Assembly: GCF_903853455.1 (NCBI RefSeq)
Contig: NZ_CAINTR010000075.1
Coordinates: 1-45,242 of the forward strand
From: an uncultured Magnetospirillum sp.
Lineage (GTDB): Bacteria > Pseudomonadota > Alphaproteobacteria > Rhodospirillales > Magnetospirillaceae
Direction of reading: 5' to 3'
Length of the DNA: 45,242 nucleotides
Position numbers and translations under genes: made by a program. The notes under the pieces are model-generated. The model was given only the letters and a program-made list of their open reading frames with translations, was not told the DNA's origin and searched no databases. Each line of letters starts with the position of its first letter. Within the stretch, counting starts at the first letter, position 1. Shown here in pieces: positions 25,909-33,537 of this stretch.

Positions 25909-26319
25909 GGGCGGTGACCTTGAAATCGGGGATCTGGAGCTTTGGCGTTCGTCTCTCTTACAGGCTTTAGAGTTTAGAGAAAAGGTGGCTGTGGTAAGAG
26001 GGTGGCTGTGAATGATGGGGATTAGCGTTGCCACGCCGCTTGTCCCCAGATCTATCCCGGATGGCCGTCATAAGTCGGAAATTTGTGGATGATTCAGTGA
26101 TCCGCTTGATTCGGCAGGTGAAAATCAGGCGACCAAACCGGGGGTAAGTCGGGGAAATCGGATGTGGAAGCGGGGAATTCACGCTATCTTGGCCCACGTC
26201 ACGAATTGTTTTGGACAGCCGGGCAAGTCCGGGTGCGGAATCGGGGTCAGTGGGGAGCGTTTGGCGCCCTCGGCGCCGACCCCCCCGGTTATCCCCGGAG
26301 TTAAGGCTTATCCACAGGC
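25909..26319. other. Candidate chromosomal origin of replication (oriC)
   Basis: This gap lies between hemE and the ppsR-maf-aroE-coaE-dnaQ-secB block, the position of the Caulobacter origin (established knowledge). It contains one perfect DnaA box TTATCCACA (26308-26316), a one-mismatch box TGTGGATGA (26084-26092), a two-mismatch box TTATCCCCG (26289-26297), and three GANTC sites (26091, 26108, 26238), the target of CcrM-type methylases. A nested inverted repeat runs from GGGGTC (26243) to GACCCC (26283) around GGCGCC-CTC-GGCGCC. No CtrA-type TTAA-N7-TTAA site and no strongly AT-rich tract is seen, so proof is lacking. Confidence 0.6.
26308..26316 (+). promoter_or_regulatory. Perfect DnaA box before ppsR
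   Basis: TTATCCACA is the consensus DnaA box, only three bases before the ATG of ppsR. DnaA bound here could act in replication initiation and on ppsR expression. Confidence 0.75.
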
Positions 26320-27180
26320 ATGAAGAGCTTCCATCTGCATCTCGTGTCCGACGCCACCGGTGAGACCGTCACCTCGATCATGCGCGCCTGCCTGGTTCAA
26401 TTCGAGGGCGTGCAGCCGGTTCAGCATAATTGGTGGCTGGTCCGCACCCAGGGTCAGGTCGAGCGGGCCATCGCCGGCATCGAGGACCATCCCGGGCTGG
26501 TGCTGTTCACCCTGGTCGACAGCGCGGTGCGGACCTTGTTGGAAGAGGCCTGCCGCCATCGCAAGATCCCCTGCATTTCGGTGCTCGACCCGGTGATGGC
26601 GGGGCTGTCGGCCTATCTCGGGGTCGAGGTCAAGGCCCTGCCCGGCCGGCAATATCAATTGGATGCCGAGTATTTCCGTCGTATCGACGCCATGCAGTTC
26701 ACCCTGGCCCATGACGACGGCCAGCTGATGGAGCTGGTGGAGGACGCCGATATCGTGCTGGTGGGGGTGTCGCGCACCTCCAAGACGCCGACTTGCATGT
26801 ATCTGGCCAATCGCGGCCTCAAATGCACCAATTACCCGCTGGTTCCCGGCGTGCCGCTACCGCCCGAGCTGGAGCGCATCAAGAATCCGCTGGTGGTGGG
26901 CCTGACCAAGGACCCCAAGAGCCTGTCCGACATTCGCCGCGCCCGCCTGCGCCTGTTGAACCAGGAGGAGGAGGCCGACTACGCCCAGTTCGAGAAGGTC
27001 AAGGAGGAGGTCCAGCAGGCGCGGCGCCTGTTCTCCCGCCATGGCTGGCCGGTGGTGGACGTGACCCGGCGCTCCATTGAGGAGGCCTCGGCCACCATCA
27101 TGCAGCTCTATGACCGGCACATGGAGCGCCGCGAGGGCGACAAGCCCAAGGACTCCGAGGCGGCGGACACAACACCGTGA
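26320..27180 (+). CDS. ppsR: Pyruvate, phosphate dikinase / PEP synthase regulatory protein (DUF299)
   Basis: This bifunctional kinase/pyrophosphorylase (286 residues) switches pyruvate-phosphate dikinase or PEP synthase by ADP-dependent phosphorylation and phosphate-dependent reversal. The opening HLHLVSDATGETV, the central ISVLDPVMAGLSAYLG and the P-loop-like GVSRTSKTPTCMYLANRG are characteristic. Which of the two target enzymes is present cannot be told from this window. It is the first gene right of the putative origin; its stop overlaps the maf start (GTGA). Confidence 0.92.
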   Translation: MKSFHLHLVSDATGETVTSIMRACLVQFEGVQPVQHNWWLVRTQGQVERAIAGIEDHPGLVLFTLVDSAVRTLLEEACRHRKIPCISVLDPVMAGLSAYLGVEVKALPGRQYQLDAEYFRRIDAMQFTLAHDDGQLMELVEDADIVLVGVSRTSKTPTCMYLANRGLKCTNYPLVPGVPLPPELERIKNPLVVGLTKDPKSLSDIRRARLRLLNQEEEADYAQFEKVKEEVQQARRLFSRHGWPVVDVTRRSIEEASATIMQLYDRHMERREGDKPKDSEAADTTP

Positions 27181-27767
27181 TTGTCCTCGCCTCCGCCAGT
27201 GCCGCCCGGCGCTCCATGCTGGACGCGGCCGGCATCGCCTTCACCGTGGATGTGGCGGCCATCGACGAGGAGGCGGTCAAGCAGGGTCTGCGGCGGGAAA
27301 CCGCCAATCCGGCGCGGGCCGCCGAGACCCTGGCCGAGTTGAAGGCGGTGCGGGTTTCGGCTCGCCATCCCGGCGCCCTGGTCATCGGCGCCGATCAGAT
27401 GCTCGATTATGGCGGGGTCTGGTTCGACAAGCCGCGGACTCTGGCGGAAGCCCGCCAGCAATTGCTGACGCTGCGCCACCACACCCACCGCCTGACCAGC
27501 GCGGTGGTGGCGGTGCGCGACGGACGGCGCATCTGGGTTCACGCCGACCACGCCCTGCTCACCATGCGCAATTTCACCGACGCCTTTCTCGACACCTATC
27601 TCGCCCGCGTCGGCGAGGCGGCGCTGGCATCGGTGGGGGCCTATCAACTGGAGGGGTTGGGGGCGCAGTTGTTCCTGACCGTGGAGGGCGATTTCTTCAC
27701 CGTCCTCGGCCTGCCGCTGCTGCCGCTGTTGGATTTCCTGCGCGACAACGGAGAACTGACTCCATGA
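27177..27767 (+). CDS. maf: Maf-family nucleotide pyrophosphatase
   Basis: This Maf protein (196 residues) would hydrolyse non-canonical or modified nucleoside triphosphates. The N-terminal motif LASASAARRSMLDAAG is the substrate loop; VIGADQMLDYGG carries the catalytic aspartate region, and FDKPRTLAEARQQL is typical. The start is GTG at 27177 overlapping the ppsR stop; the stop overlaps aroE (ATGA), so the four-base overlaps link ppsR-maf-aroE. It belongs to the DQ(M/V) group rather than canonical DTVV proteins, so subfamily activity is uncertain. Confidence 0.92.
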   Translation: MIVLASASAARRSMLDAAGIAFTVDVAAIDEEAVKQGLRRETANPARAAETLAELKAVRVSARHPGALVIGADQMLDYGGVWFDKPRTLAEARQQLLTLRHHTHRLTSAVVAVRDGRRIWVHADHALLTMRNFTDAFLDTYLARVGEAALASVGAYQLEGLGAQLFLTVEGDFFTVLGLPLLPLLDFLRDNGELTP

Positions 27768-28603
27768 TTCTGTCCGGCAAAGCCCGATTGGCCGGGGTGA
27801 TCGGCTGGCCGGTCTCTCATTCGCGCTCGCCGCGCCTGCACGGCTTCTGGTTGGACCATCTGGGCATCGACGGCGCTTATCTGCCGCTGGCGGTGACGCC
27901 GGCCAATCTGGAGGCGGTGGTCCGGGCCCTGCCGAAGATGGGCTTTCGCGGCTGCAACCTCACCGTTCCCCATAAGGAGGCGGCGCTGGCCCTGGTGGAC
28001 GAGCTGGAGCCGTTGGCGGCGCGCATCGGGGCGGTCAACACCCTGGTGGTGCGCGACGACGGCAGCCTGCTCGGCCGTAACACCGATGCCTTCGGCTTTC
28101 TCGAGAACCTGCGGCGCGGCTGCCCCGCCTGGACTCCGGCGGCGGGACCGGCGGTGGTGATCGGTGCCGGCGGCGCCGCCCGTGCCGTGGTGGCGGCCCT
28201 GATCGAGGCCGGCCTCGCCGAAATTCGTCTGGTCAATCGTGGCCGCGACCGGGCCGAGCAACTGGCCGCCGATCTGGGTGGGCCGGTCACCGTAGTGGAC
28301 TGGGCCGACCGGTCGGTCGCCCTTGCGGACGCCGCTCTGCTGGTCAACACCACGACGCTGGGGATGACCGGTCAGTCCAATTTGGATCTCGACCTCGCCG
28401 CCCTGCCGCCGACCGCCCTGGTCAACGACATCGTCTATGTGCCGCTGGAGACCGATCTGCTGGCCCGCGCCCGCATGCGGGGCAATCCCGTGGTGGACGG
28501 GCTGGGCATGCTGCTGTGGCAGGCGGCGCCCGGCTTCGAGGCCTGGTTCGGAGTGCGGCCCGAGGTCACGGCCGTGCTGCGGGACTTCGTGCTGGCGGGC
28601 TAA
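27764..28603 (+). CDS. aroE: Shikimate dehydrogenase
   Basis: AroE (279 residues) reduces 3-dehydroshikimate with NADPH. The shikimate-binding SHSRSPRLHGFWL, the catalytic lysine in NLTVPHKEAAL, RNTDAFGF and the nucleotide-binding VIGAGGAARAVVAAL followed by NRGRDRAEQL are visible, as is the C-terminal DGLGMLLWQAAPGFEAWFG. The gene starts inside the end of maf. After the stop, a 100-bp inverted-repeat element separates it from coaE. Confidence 0.96.
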   Translation: MILSGKARLAGVIGWPVSHSRSPRLHGFWLDHLGIDGAYLPLAVTPANLEAVVRALPKMGFRGCNLTVPHKEAALALVDELEPLAARIGAVNTLVVRDDGSLLGRNTDAFGFLENLRRGCPAWTPAAGPAVVIGAGGAARAVVAALIEAGLAEIRLVNRGRDRAEQLAADLGGPVTVVDWADRSVALADAALLVNTTTLGMTGQSNLDLDLAALPPTALVNDIVYVPLETDLLARARMRGNPVVDGLGMLLWQAAPGFEAWFGVRPEVTAVLRDFVLAG

Positions 28604-28612
28604 AGAGTTTCG

Positions 28613-28708
28613 ACACGAATGAACACGAATAAATCGAATAGGCTTGGAGCGCGCGGTGGCGACAGGTGCCGTCCTGCCCCATTCGTGTTCATTCGTGTTC
28701 ATTCGTGT
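28613..28708. repeat. ACACGAATGA inverted-repeat element, copy 1
   Basis: The left arm ACACGAATGAACACGAAT (28613-28630) is complementary to a longer right arm of ATTCGTGTTC units (28681-28708) around a unique GC-rich centre. Spurious reading frames across such elements yield the widespread NTNEHEW and FIRVHSC peptides. It lies inside an operon, between aroE and coaE. Confidence 0.82.
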
Positions 28709-28728
28709 CTGAATCGGGTCTTTTCATC

Positions 28729-29322
28729 ATGAAGATCCTGGGTCTCACCGGCTCCATCGGCATGGGCAAGACCACGGCGGCGGCCATGCTGCGGCGGCTG
28801 AGGGTGCCGGTGCACGATGCCGACGCCACCGTCCATGGCCTGTTCGCGCCCGGCGGGGCGGCGGTGGCGGCGGTGGATGCCGCCTTCCCCGGCGTGGTGG
28901 TGGACGGTGCGGTGGATCGCGGCCGGCTGGGGGCGGTGGTGTTCGGCGATCCGCTGGCGCTGAAGCGGCTGGAGGCCATCGTCCATCCCCTGGTGCGCGC
29001 CGCCGAGCGGGATTTTCTCGCCCGGCAAAGGCGGCGGCACACCAAGCTGGTGGTGCTGGACGTGCCGCTGCTGTTCGAAACCAACGGGGGCCGGCGGTGC
29101 GACAGGGTGGCGGTGGTCAGCTGCGCCGCCTTCCTCCAGGCTCAGCGGGTGCTGGCGCGGCCGGGCATGACCGAGGAGCGCTTGGCCGCCATCCGCGCCA
29201 AGCAGATGCCCGACGCCGCCAAGCGTCGCCGCGCCGATTTCGTCATCCCCACCGGCATGGGCAAGCCCTTGGCCTTGCGCCGCCTGAAGGCGGCGGTCAG
29301 AGTGATGAAAAGCGGGGCATAG
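28729..29322 (+). CDS. coaE: Dephospho-CoA kinase
   Basis: CoaE (197 residues) performs the last step of coenzyme A synthesis. The P-loop GLTGSIGMGKTTAA, DADATVHGLF, IVHPLVRAAE, LDVPLLFETN and the lid region RPGMTEERLAAI-x-AKQMP are present. ATG at 28729 begins directly at the conserved strand MKILGLTG; upstream in-frame codons lie in the inverted-repeat element and are discarded. A variable-hairpin element starts four bases after its stop. Confidence 0.95.
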   Translation: MKILGLTGSIGMGKTTAAAMLRRLRVPVHDADATVHGLFAPGGAAVAAVDAAFPGVVVDGAVDRGRLGAVVFGDPLALKRLEAIVHPLVRAAERDFLARQRRRHTKLVVLDVPLLFETNGGRRCDRVAVVSCAAFLQAQRVLARPGMTEERLAAIRAKQMPDAAKRRRADFVIPTGMGKPLALRRLKAAVRVMKSGA

Positions 29323-29325
29323 ATT

Positions 29326-29417
29326 CGACGAGCTTTGCTCGGAGTTGCGGCCAAGGGCCGGCGCCGCTCATGCGGCGAAAGCCAAGCCACCGGTGGCGGC
29401 GCCCGGCATTTGAGGGA
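29326..29417 (+). repeat. Variable-hairpin element, family 1 copy 2 (leader of dnaQ)
   Basis: CGACGAGC-TTT-GCTCG, linker GAGTTGCGGCCAAGG, hairpin GCCGC-TCAT-GCGGC, linker GCGAAAGCCAAG, hairpin CCACC-GGTGG, then CGCCCGGCATTTGAGGG. It fills the coaE-dnaQ gap, and its final GAGGG lies eight bases before the dnaQ ATG, so it may supply the ribosome-binding site. Confidence 0.78.
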
Positions 29418-29424
29418 CAACACA

Positions 29425-30111
29425 ATGCGCGAGATTGTACTGGATACCGAAACCACCGGCTTCGACCCCCTGTCGGGCCATCGCATGGTGGAAATGGGCT
29501 GTGTCGAGCTGTTCAACCACCTGCCCACCGGCGAGGTGTTCCACCGCTATCTCAACCCCGAGCGCGACATGCCGGAGGAGGCCTTCAAGGTCCACGGCCT
29601 GTCGGCGGATTTTCTGGCGGACAAGCCGCTGTTCGCCGAGGTGGCGGCGGATTTCCTGGCCTTTATTGGCGATTCGCCGCTGGTGATTCACAACGCCGAA
29701 TTCGACATGCGTTTCATCAATGCCGAGTTGGCCCGGCTGGGACAGGCGACCCTGCCCATGAGCCGCTCCATCGACACGGTGGCCATGGCGCGCAAGCGCT
29801 TTCCCGGTGCCCAGGCCAATCTGGACGCGCTGTGCCGTCGCTTCGAGATCGACAATGGCCACCGTACCAAGCACGGGGCGCTGCTGGACGCCGAATTGCT
29901 GGCCGAGGTCTACCTCCAGCTGATCGGCGGCCGTCAGCCGGGCCTGGAGCTGGGGGGCGTGAACAAGACCACCGGCCAGGCTTCCGGCACCGCCCGCGTG
30001 GACCGGGTGGCGCGGCCGGCACGGCCGCACGCCCCCACCGAGGCGGAGGCGGCGGCGCACGCCGCGTTTGTCGCCAAGCTGAAAAACCCGGCCTGGCTGC
30101 GGGAAGAGTAG
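29425..30111 (+). CDS. dnaQ: DNA polymerase III epsilon subunit (proofreading exonuclease)
   Basis: DnaQ (228 residues) is the 3'-5' exonuclease of the replicase. Exo I is VLDTETTGFDP, Exo II HNAEFDMRFINAEL, and Exo III-epsilon KHGALLDAELLAEVY with its catalytic His and Asp. A Gly/Ala/Pro-rich linker (from about residue 175) leads to a C-terminal segment with FVAKLKNPAWL, as expected for binding the polymerase subunit. ATG at 29425 is preferred because the conserved strand starts there and GAGGG precedes it. Confidence 0.95.
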   Translation: MREIVLDTETTGFDPLSGHRMVEMGCVELFNHLPTGEVFHRYLNPERDMPEEAFKVHGLSADFLADKPLFAEVAADFLAFIGDSPLVIHNAEFDMRFINAELARLGQATLPMSRSIDTVAMARKRFPGAQANLDALCRRFEIDNGHRTKHGALLDAELLAEVYLQLIGGRQPGLELGGVNKTTGQASGTARVDRVARPARPHAPTEAEAAAHAAFVAKLKNPAWLREE

Positions 30112-30138
30112 GGAGTTAGCCGCGCTCCCTTCCTCCTC

Positions 30139-30265
30139 GTCACCCCCGCGAAAGCGGGGGTCCATGTTGGGGCGGGCTCCGATGCAAACTGCTCGATATC
30201 GTGCCGCTTGACCCATGGATTGTCCGCTTCGCGTTCCCTTCGGTCCCCGCTTTCGCGGGAATGAC
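30139..30265. repeat. Pair of inverted REP-like repeats
   Basis: GTCACCCCCGCGAAAGCGGG (from 30139) and its near reverse complement ending GCGGGAATGAC (30243-30265) flank about 80 bases. Each half is itself a hairpin around GCGAAAGC. This is a common bacterial REP/BIME form, placed between the convergent dnaQ and secB, where it may protect both mRNA ends. Confidence 0.75.
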
Positions 30266-30283
30266 GATAAGAGAGCCTATTTC

Positions 30284-30760
30284 CTAGGCGTTGCCGGCCG
30301 GCTGCTGGGCCGCCATTTCTTCCAGGCGGGCGCGGTACAGCGCCACGAAGTCCAGCGGCTGGATCATCAGCGGCGGGAAGCCGCCGTCGCGGGTGAGGTC
30401 GGCGACGATGTTGCGGGCGAACGGGAACAACAGACGCGGGCACTCGATCATCAGCACCGGATGGACCTGCTCTTCCGGGACGTTGACGGTGAACAGGCCG
30501 GCATAATCCAGCTCGACGATGAACAGCGGCTTGGTCGGCAGCTTGGCCTCGATGCGCAGATGCAGCACCACCTCGAACAGATTGGGGGCGATGCTGGTGG
30601 CGTTGACGTCCACATGGATCGGAATCTCGGGATTCTGGCCCTGCGGCTCCATGAACACCTGCGGCGCGGACGGGATCTCGAAGGACAGGTCCTTGATATA
30701 CTGGCCGTTGACCTGCAAGGCCGGCTGCTGCTCCGCCTGCGGCGTCGGGGTGTCGGTCAT
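30284..30760 (-). CDS. secB: Protein-export chaperone SecB
   Basis: SecB (158 residues) is the tetrameric cytosolic chaperone that hands preproteins to SecA. Family stretches include VNGQYIKDLSFEIPSAP, VNATSIAPNLFEVVLHLRIEAK, FIVELDYAGLFTV and the C-terminal LFPFARNIVADLTRDGGFPPLMIQPLDFVALY. The N-terminal 15 residues are Gln/Pro-rich. A good AGGAG lies upstream of the ATG. It is monocistronic and convergent with dnaQ; this order is conserved in alphaproteobacteria. Confidence 0.96.
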   Translation of the reverse strand: MTDTPTPQAEQQPALQVNGQYIKDLSFEIPSAPQVFMEPQGQNPEIPIHVDVNATSIAPNLFEVVLHLRIEAKLPTKPLFIVELDYAGLFTVNVPEEQVHPVLMIECPRLLFPFARNIVADLTRDGGFPPLMIQPLDFVALYRARLEEMAAQQPAGNA

Positions 30761-30862
30761 ATGATCCTCCTGGTTCGGTCGGCACGCGCGGGCGGGCGAA
30801 TCATGGGGTTGCCGGCGAGGCCGGCCCGCGCGGGCGGTGTCAATGATGCCGGGGTATCATAC

Positions 30863-31017
30863 CGACGAGCGAATGGAAACCTCCATTCGCTCGGAGGCAA
30901 GGCCAAGGGCCGCCGCCGCCCGCCGGCTTTGCCGACGACGATATGATAGCACGCCTACGCGTGCGTGGCGCGAAAGCCAAGGGATGCGGAACGCATCCCG
31001 CCCGGCGATTGAGGGGC
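30863..31017 (+). repeat. Variable-hairpin element, family 1 copy 3 (with insertion)
   Basis: CGACGAG, hairpin GAGCGAATGGA...TCCATTCGCTC, linker GGAGGCAAGGCCAAGG, then about 50 extra bases with their own hairpin, hairpin GCACGC-CTAC-GCGTGC, linker GCGCGAAAGCCAAG, hairpin GGGATGCG-GAA-CGCATCCC, then CGCCCGGCGATTGAGGG. Outside the core, TATCATA (from 30854) can pair with TATGATA (from about 30951). It lies between fxsA and secB. Confidence 0.75.
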
Positions 31018-31035
31018 AACCCTGCAAAGGCACAA

Positions 31036-31500
31036 CTACGGCTCCAGCCGCTTGTGGTCGGGGCGCTTGGCCTCCGGCTCGATGATCTCGTAATCGGCCT
31101 CGATGATGACGGGGCCGGCGGCGGCTCCCGGCGGCCGGCCCTGCGTCACCACCAGCCGGGTTCCGACCCACAGCCGCAAACCGGTCCGCACCCAGGGCAA
31201 CAGCAGCAGCAGCGCCAGGATGTCGGTCAGGAACCCCGGAATGATCAACAGCACGCCCGCCATGGTCAGGCACAGACCGTCGAAGGCGGATTGCAGCGGC
31301 AGCTCTCCCCGTTCCATGCGGGTACGGGCGTCCAGCAGCATGGCCAGACCTTGGCGGCGTAAAATCGCCATGCCGGCCAGGAAGGAGAGGATGGACAGCA
31401 AAATGGTGGGGCCGGCGCCGATCAGCTCGGCCGTCTTGATCCACACCATGATTTCCATCACGGGCAGCGAGATCACCCCGGCAACGATCAACCAACCCAT
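31036..31500 (-). CDS. fxsA: FxsA family membrane protein
   Basis: This 154-residue inner-membrane protein matches FxsA, known in E. coli for easing exclusion of phage T7 by the F plasmid; its ordinary function is unknown. It has hydrophobic segments at WLIVAGVISLPVMEIMVWI, GAGPTILLSILSFLAGMAI and MAGVLLIIPGFLTDILALLLLLP, the last with the family's LIIPGFLTD motif. A soluble acidic tail follows. ATG at 31500 begins at the first membrane segment; an upstream start at 31521 lacks support. It is divergent from the Tim44-domain gene. Confidence 0.9.
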   Translation of the reverse strand: MGWLIVAGVISLPVMEIMVWIKTAELIGAGPTILLSILSFLAGMAILRRQGLAMLLDARTRMERGELPLQSAFDGLCLTMAGVLLIIPGFLTDILALLLLLPWVRTGLRLWVGTRLVVTQGRPPGAAAGPVIIEADYEIIEPEAKRPDHKRLEP

Positions 31501-31608
31501 GCTTGCTCTTTCCCCGATCACGCCTTATCTCTTGGACACAGCCGGCATCCATGGTGCCGCGACTTTCGATTTATCGCGGTTCCCGCCAGCCTATCCCGGA
31601 CTTAACCG

Positions 31609-32271
31609 ATGAACGACGGTTTTCACTTCCTTGATATCATTTTTTTCGCCATGGTCGCCGCCTTCTTGGTGTTGCGTCTGCGGAGCGTGCTGGGCAAGCG
31701 CACCGGCACCGAGCCGCCGCCGGAGAAGTGGCGGGCGCCGGAGAACGATGCCGGCGCCGCGGTGATCGATCTGGCGGCCCGGCGGCGCTCGGCCTCCGAA
31801 CCGCCGGCGGAATCTCCGGTCGGCCTGGGATTGGCGGCCATCCGGGCGGCTGATCGTGGCTTCGACCTGGACGGCTTTCTCGGCGGCGCCCGCGCCGCCT
31901 TCGAGATGATCGTCGCCGCCTTCGCCGCCGGCGACAAGGCGGTGTTGCAGCCGCTGCTGGCGCCCGAGGTGTTCCGCCATTTCGCCGAGGCCATCGACAC
32001 CCGCGCCCATAACGGCGAGACCCTGGCTACCGATCTGGTCGGCATCCGGTCGGTGGAGCCGGTGGAGGCGCGCATGGAGGGCAGCTTCGCCAGCCTGACG
32101 CTCCGCATCGTCAGCGAGCAGGTCAACGCGCTGCGCGACCACGAAGGCCATGTGGTCGAAGGCAGCACCGAGCGGGTGGTCGACGTGATCGACGAATGGA
32201 CCTTCCGTCGCGACACCCGCGCCGGCGATCCCAATTGGGCGCTGGCCGCCACCCGTACCCCCGAGGATTGA
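31609..32271 (+). CDS. Tim44/TimA-family protein
   Basis: This 220-residue protein has one N-terminal membrane helix (FHFLDIIFFAMVAAFLVLRLRSVLG), a Pro/Arg-rich linker and a C-terminal Tim44-like domain from about residue 75 (FDLDGFLGGARAAFEMIVAAFAAGDK, then LAPEVFRHFAEAI and RVVDVIDEWTFRRD). Mitochondrial Tim44 tethers Hsp70 to the import channel; the bacterial homologues are membrane-bound and their role is less clear. Its stop overlaps the mltA start by one base (TGATG), so the two are coupled. Confidence 0.88.
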   Translation: MNDGFHFLDIIFFAMVAAFLVLRLRSVLGKRTGTEPPPEKWRAPENDAGAAVIDLAARRRSASEPPAESPVGLGLAAIRAADRGFDLDGFLGGARAAFEMIVAAFAAGDKAVLQPLLAPEVFRHFAEAIDTRAHNGETLATDLVGIRSVEPVEARMEGSFASLTLRIVSEQVNALRDHEGHVVEGSTERVVDVIDEWTFRRDTRAGDPNWALAATRTPED

Positions 32272-33452
32272 TGCGGCGCCTTGCGTGCTTGACGGCGGCG
32301 CTGATCCTGGCGGGGTCATGCACGCCGGTGGAACGCCCAAGTCCGGCGGCGCCCGCCGCCGACCGCATGGTGTTGGCCCCCATCGGCTTCGACCAGCTGG
32401 CCGGCTGGAGCCAGGACAGCGCCGCCGCCGTCCTGCCGGCCTTGCAGCGATCCTGCGACCGTATCACCAAACTGCCGGTGGATCGTTCCATCGGCTTCGA
32501 CGGCATCGGCGGCGTCGCCGCCGACTGGTATGGGCCGTGTTCGGCGGCGGCCAAGGTGGCGGCCGGCGACCATGCTGCGGCACGGGCGGTGTTCGAAGGC
32601 TGGTTCACTCCCTGGCAGGTCAGCAATGACGGCAAGCCCGACGGCCTGTTCACGGGGTATTTCGAACCTGAAATCAAGGGCTCGCGCCAGCGCCAAGGCA
32701 AGTATGTCGTGCCGATCCATGGCAAGCCCAGTGATCTGGTGACCGCCGATCTGGGCAAGTTCCGTCCCGAACTGGCCGGCGAGCAACTGGTCGGGCGTCT
32801 CGACGGGGCCCGGCTGGTGCCCTATCCCACCCGTGCCGAGATCGAGGCCGGTGCCATCGATGCCAAGGCGCCGGTGGTGGCCTGGACCGACGACGCGGTC
32901 GATCTGGCCATCATGCAGATCCAGGGCTCGGGGCGGGTGCGGCTTGACGACGGCAGCCAGATCCGCCTCGGCGTCGCCGGCAACAACGGCCATAAATTCG
33001 TCGGCATCGGCAAGCTGCTGAAGGATGCCGGCAAGCTGGACGGCGATACCACCATGCCGGCCATCCGCGCCTGGCTGAAGGCCCATCCCGCCGAGGGCCG
33101 CGAATTGCTGGCCAAGAATCCCCGCTATATCTTCTATGGCGTCAATCTGGGCGACGGGCCGCTGGGAACTGAAGGGGTGGCGCTGACGCCGGAACGCTCG
33201 CTGGCGGTGGATCCGCGCTTCATTCCCCTGGGCGCTCCCGTCTGGCTCGACACCGTCGATCCCCAGGGCAAGCCGCTGCGCCGGCTGATGATGGCCCAGG
33301 ATACCGGCGCCGCCATCAAGGGTGTGGTGCGCGGCGACGTGTTCTGGGGCGCTGGCGAGGCGGCATTCGAGCAGGCCGGCCGCATGAAAAGCCCTGGCCG
33401 GCTGGTCCTGCTGCTGCCCAAGGCCCGCTCGCCCCGCATGGCGGCGCGGTAG
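32271..33452 (+). CDS. mltA: Membrane-bound lytic murein transglycosylase A
   Basis: MltA (393 residues) cleaves peptidoglycan glycan strands with formation of 1,6-anhydromuramic acid. The N-terminus MRRLACLTAALILAGSC looks like a lipoprotein signal with C17 as lipidation site, though AGSC is not an ideal lipobox. The MltA domain includes GLFTGYFEPEIKGSRQR and LAIMQIQGSGRVRLDDG; the C-terminal 3D domain has DPRFIPLGAPVWLDT and AQDTGAAIKGVVRGDVFWG, whose aspartates are catalytic in the family. It would act at the outer membrane's inner face. Confidence 0.94.
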   Translation: MRRLACLTAALILAGSCTPVERPSPAAPAADRMVLAPIGFDQLAGWSQDSAAAVLPALQRSCDRITKLPVDRSIGFDGIGGVAADWYGPCSAAAKVAAGDHAAARAVFEGWFTPWQVSNDGKPDGLFTGYFEPEIKGSRQRQGKYVVPIHGKPSDLVTADLGKFRPELAGEQLVGRLDGARLVPYPTRAEIEAGAIDAKAPVVAWTDDAVDLAIMQIQGSGRVRLDDGSQIRLGVAGNNGHKFVGIGKLLKDAGKLDGDTTMPAIRAWLKAHPAEGRELLAKNPRYIFYGVNLGDGPLGTEGVALTPERSLAVDPRFIPLGAPVWLDTVDPQGKPLRRLMMAQDTGAAIKGVVRGDVFWGAGEAAFEQAGRMKSPGRLVLLLPKARSPRMAAR

Positions 33453-33537
33453 CCCGCTTTCGAGCTAAGGCTTGCCAAGCCGGCCCCGCTTGTCCATCCT
33501 TCGGCTAAGTTGCGGATTCAAGGGGCGATTTGGGCGC

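Noticed and set aside
25909-26319. CtrA-binding sites in the candidate origin
   Set aside because: Only isolated TTAA or TTTAGAG-like words occur; no TTAA-N7-TTAA pair is present.
28666-28728. Upstream extension of coaE giving a peptide with IRVHSCSFVSES
   Set aside because: This is translation of the inverted-repeat arm, a well-known false annotation; the protein starts at the conserved MKILGLTG.
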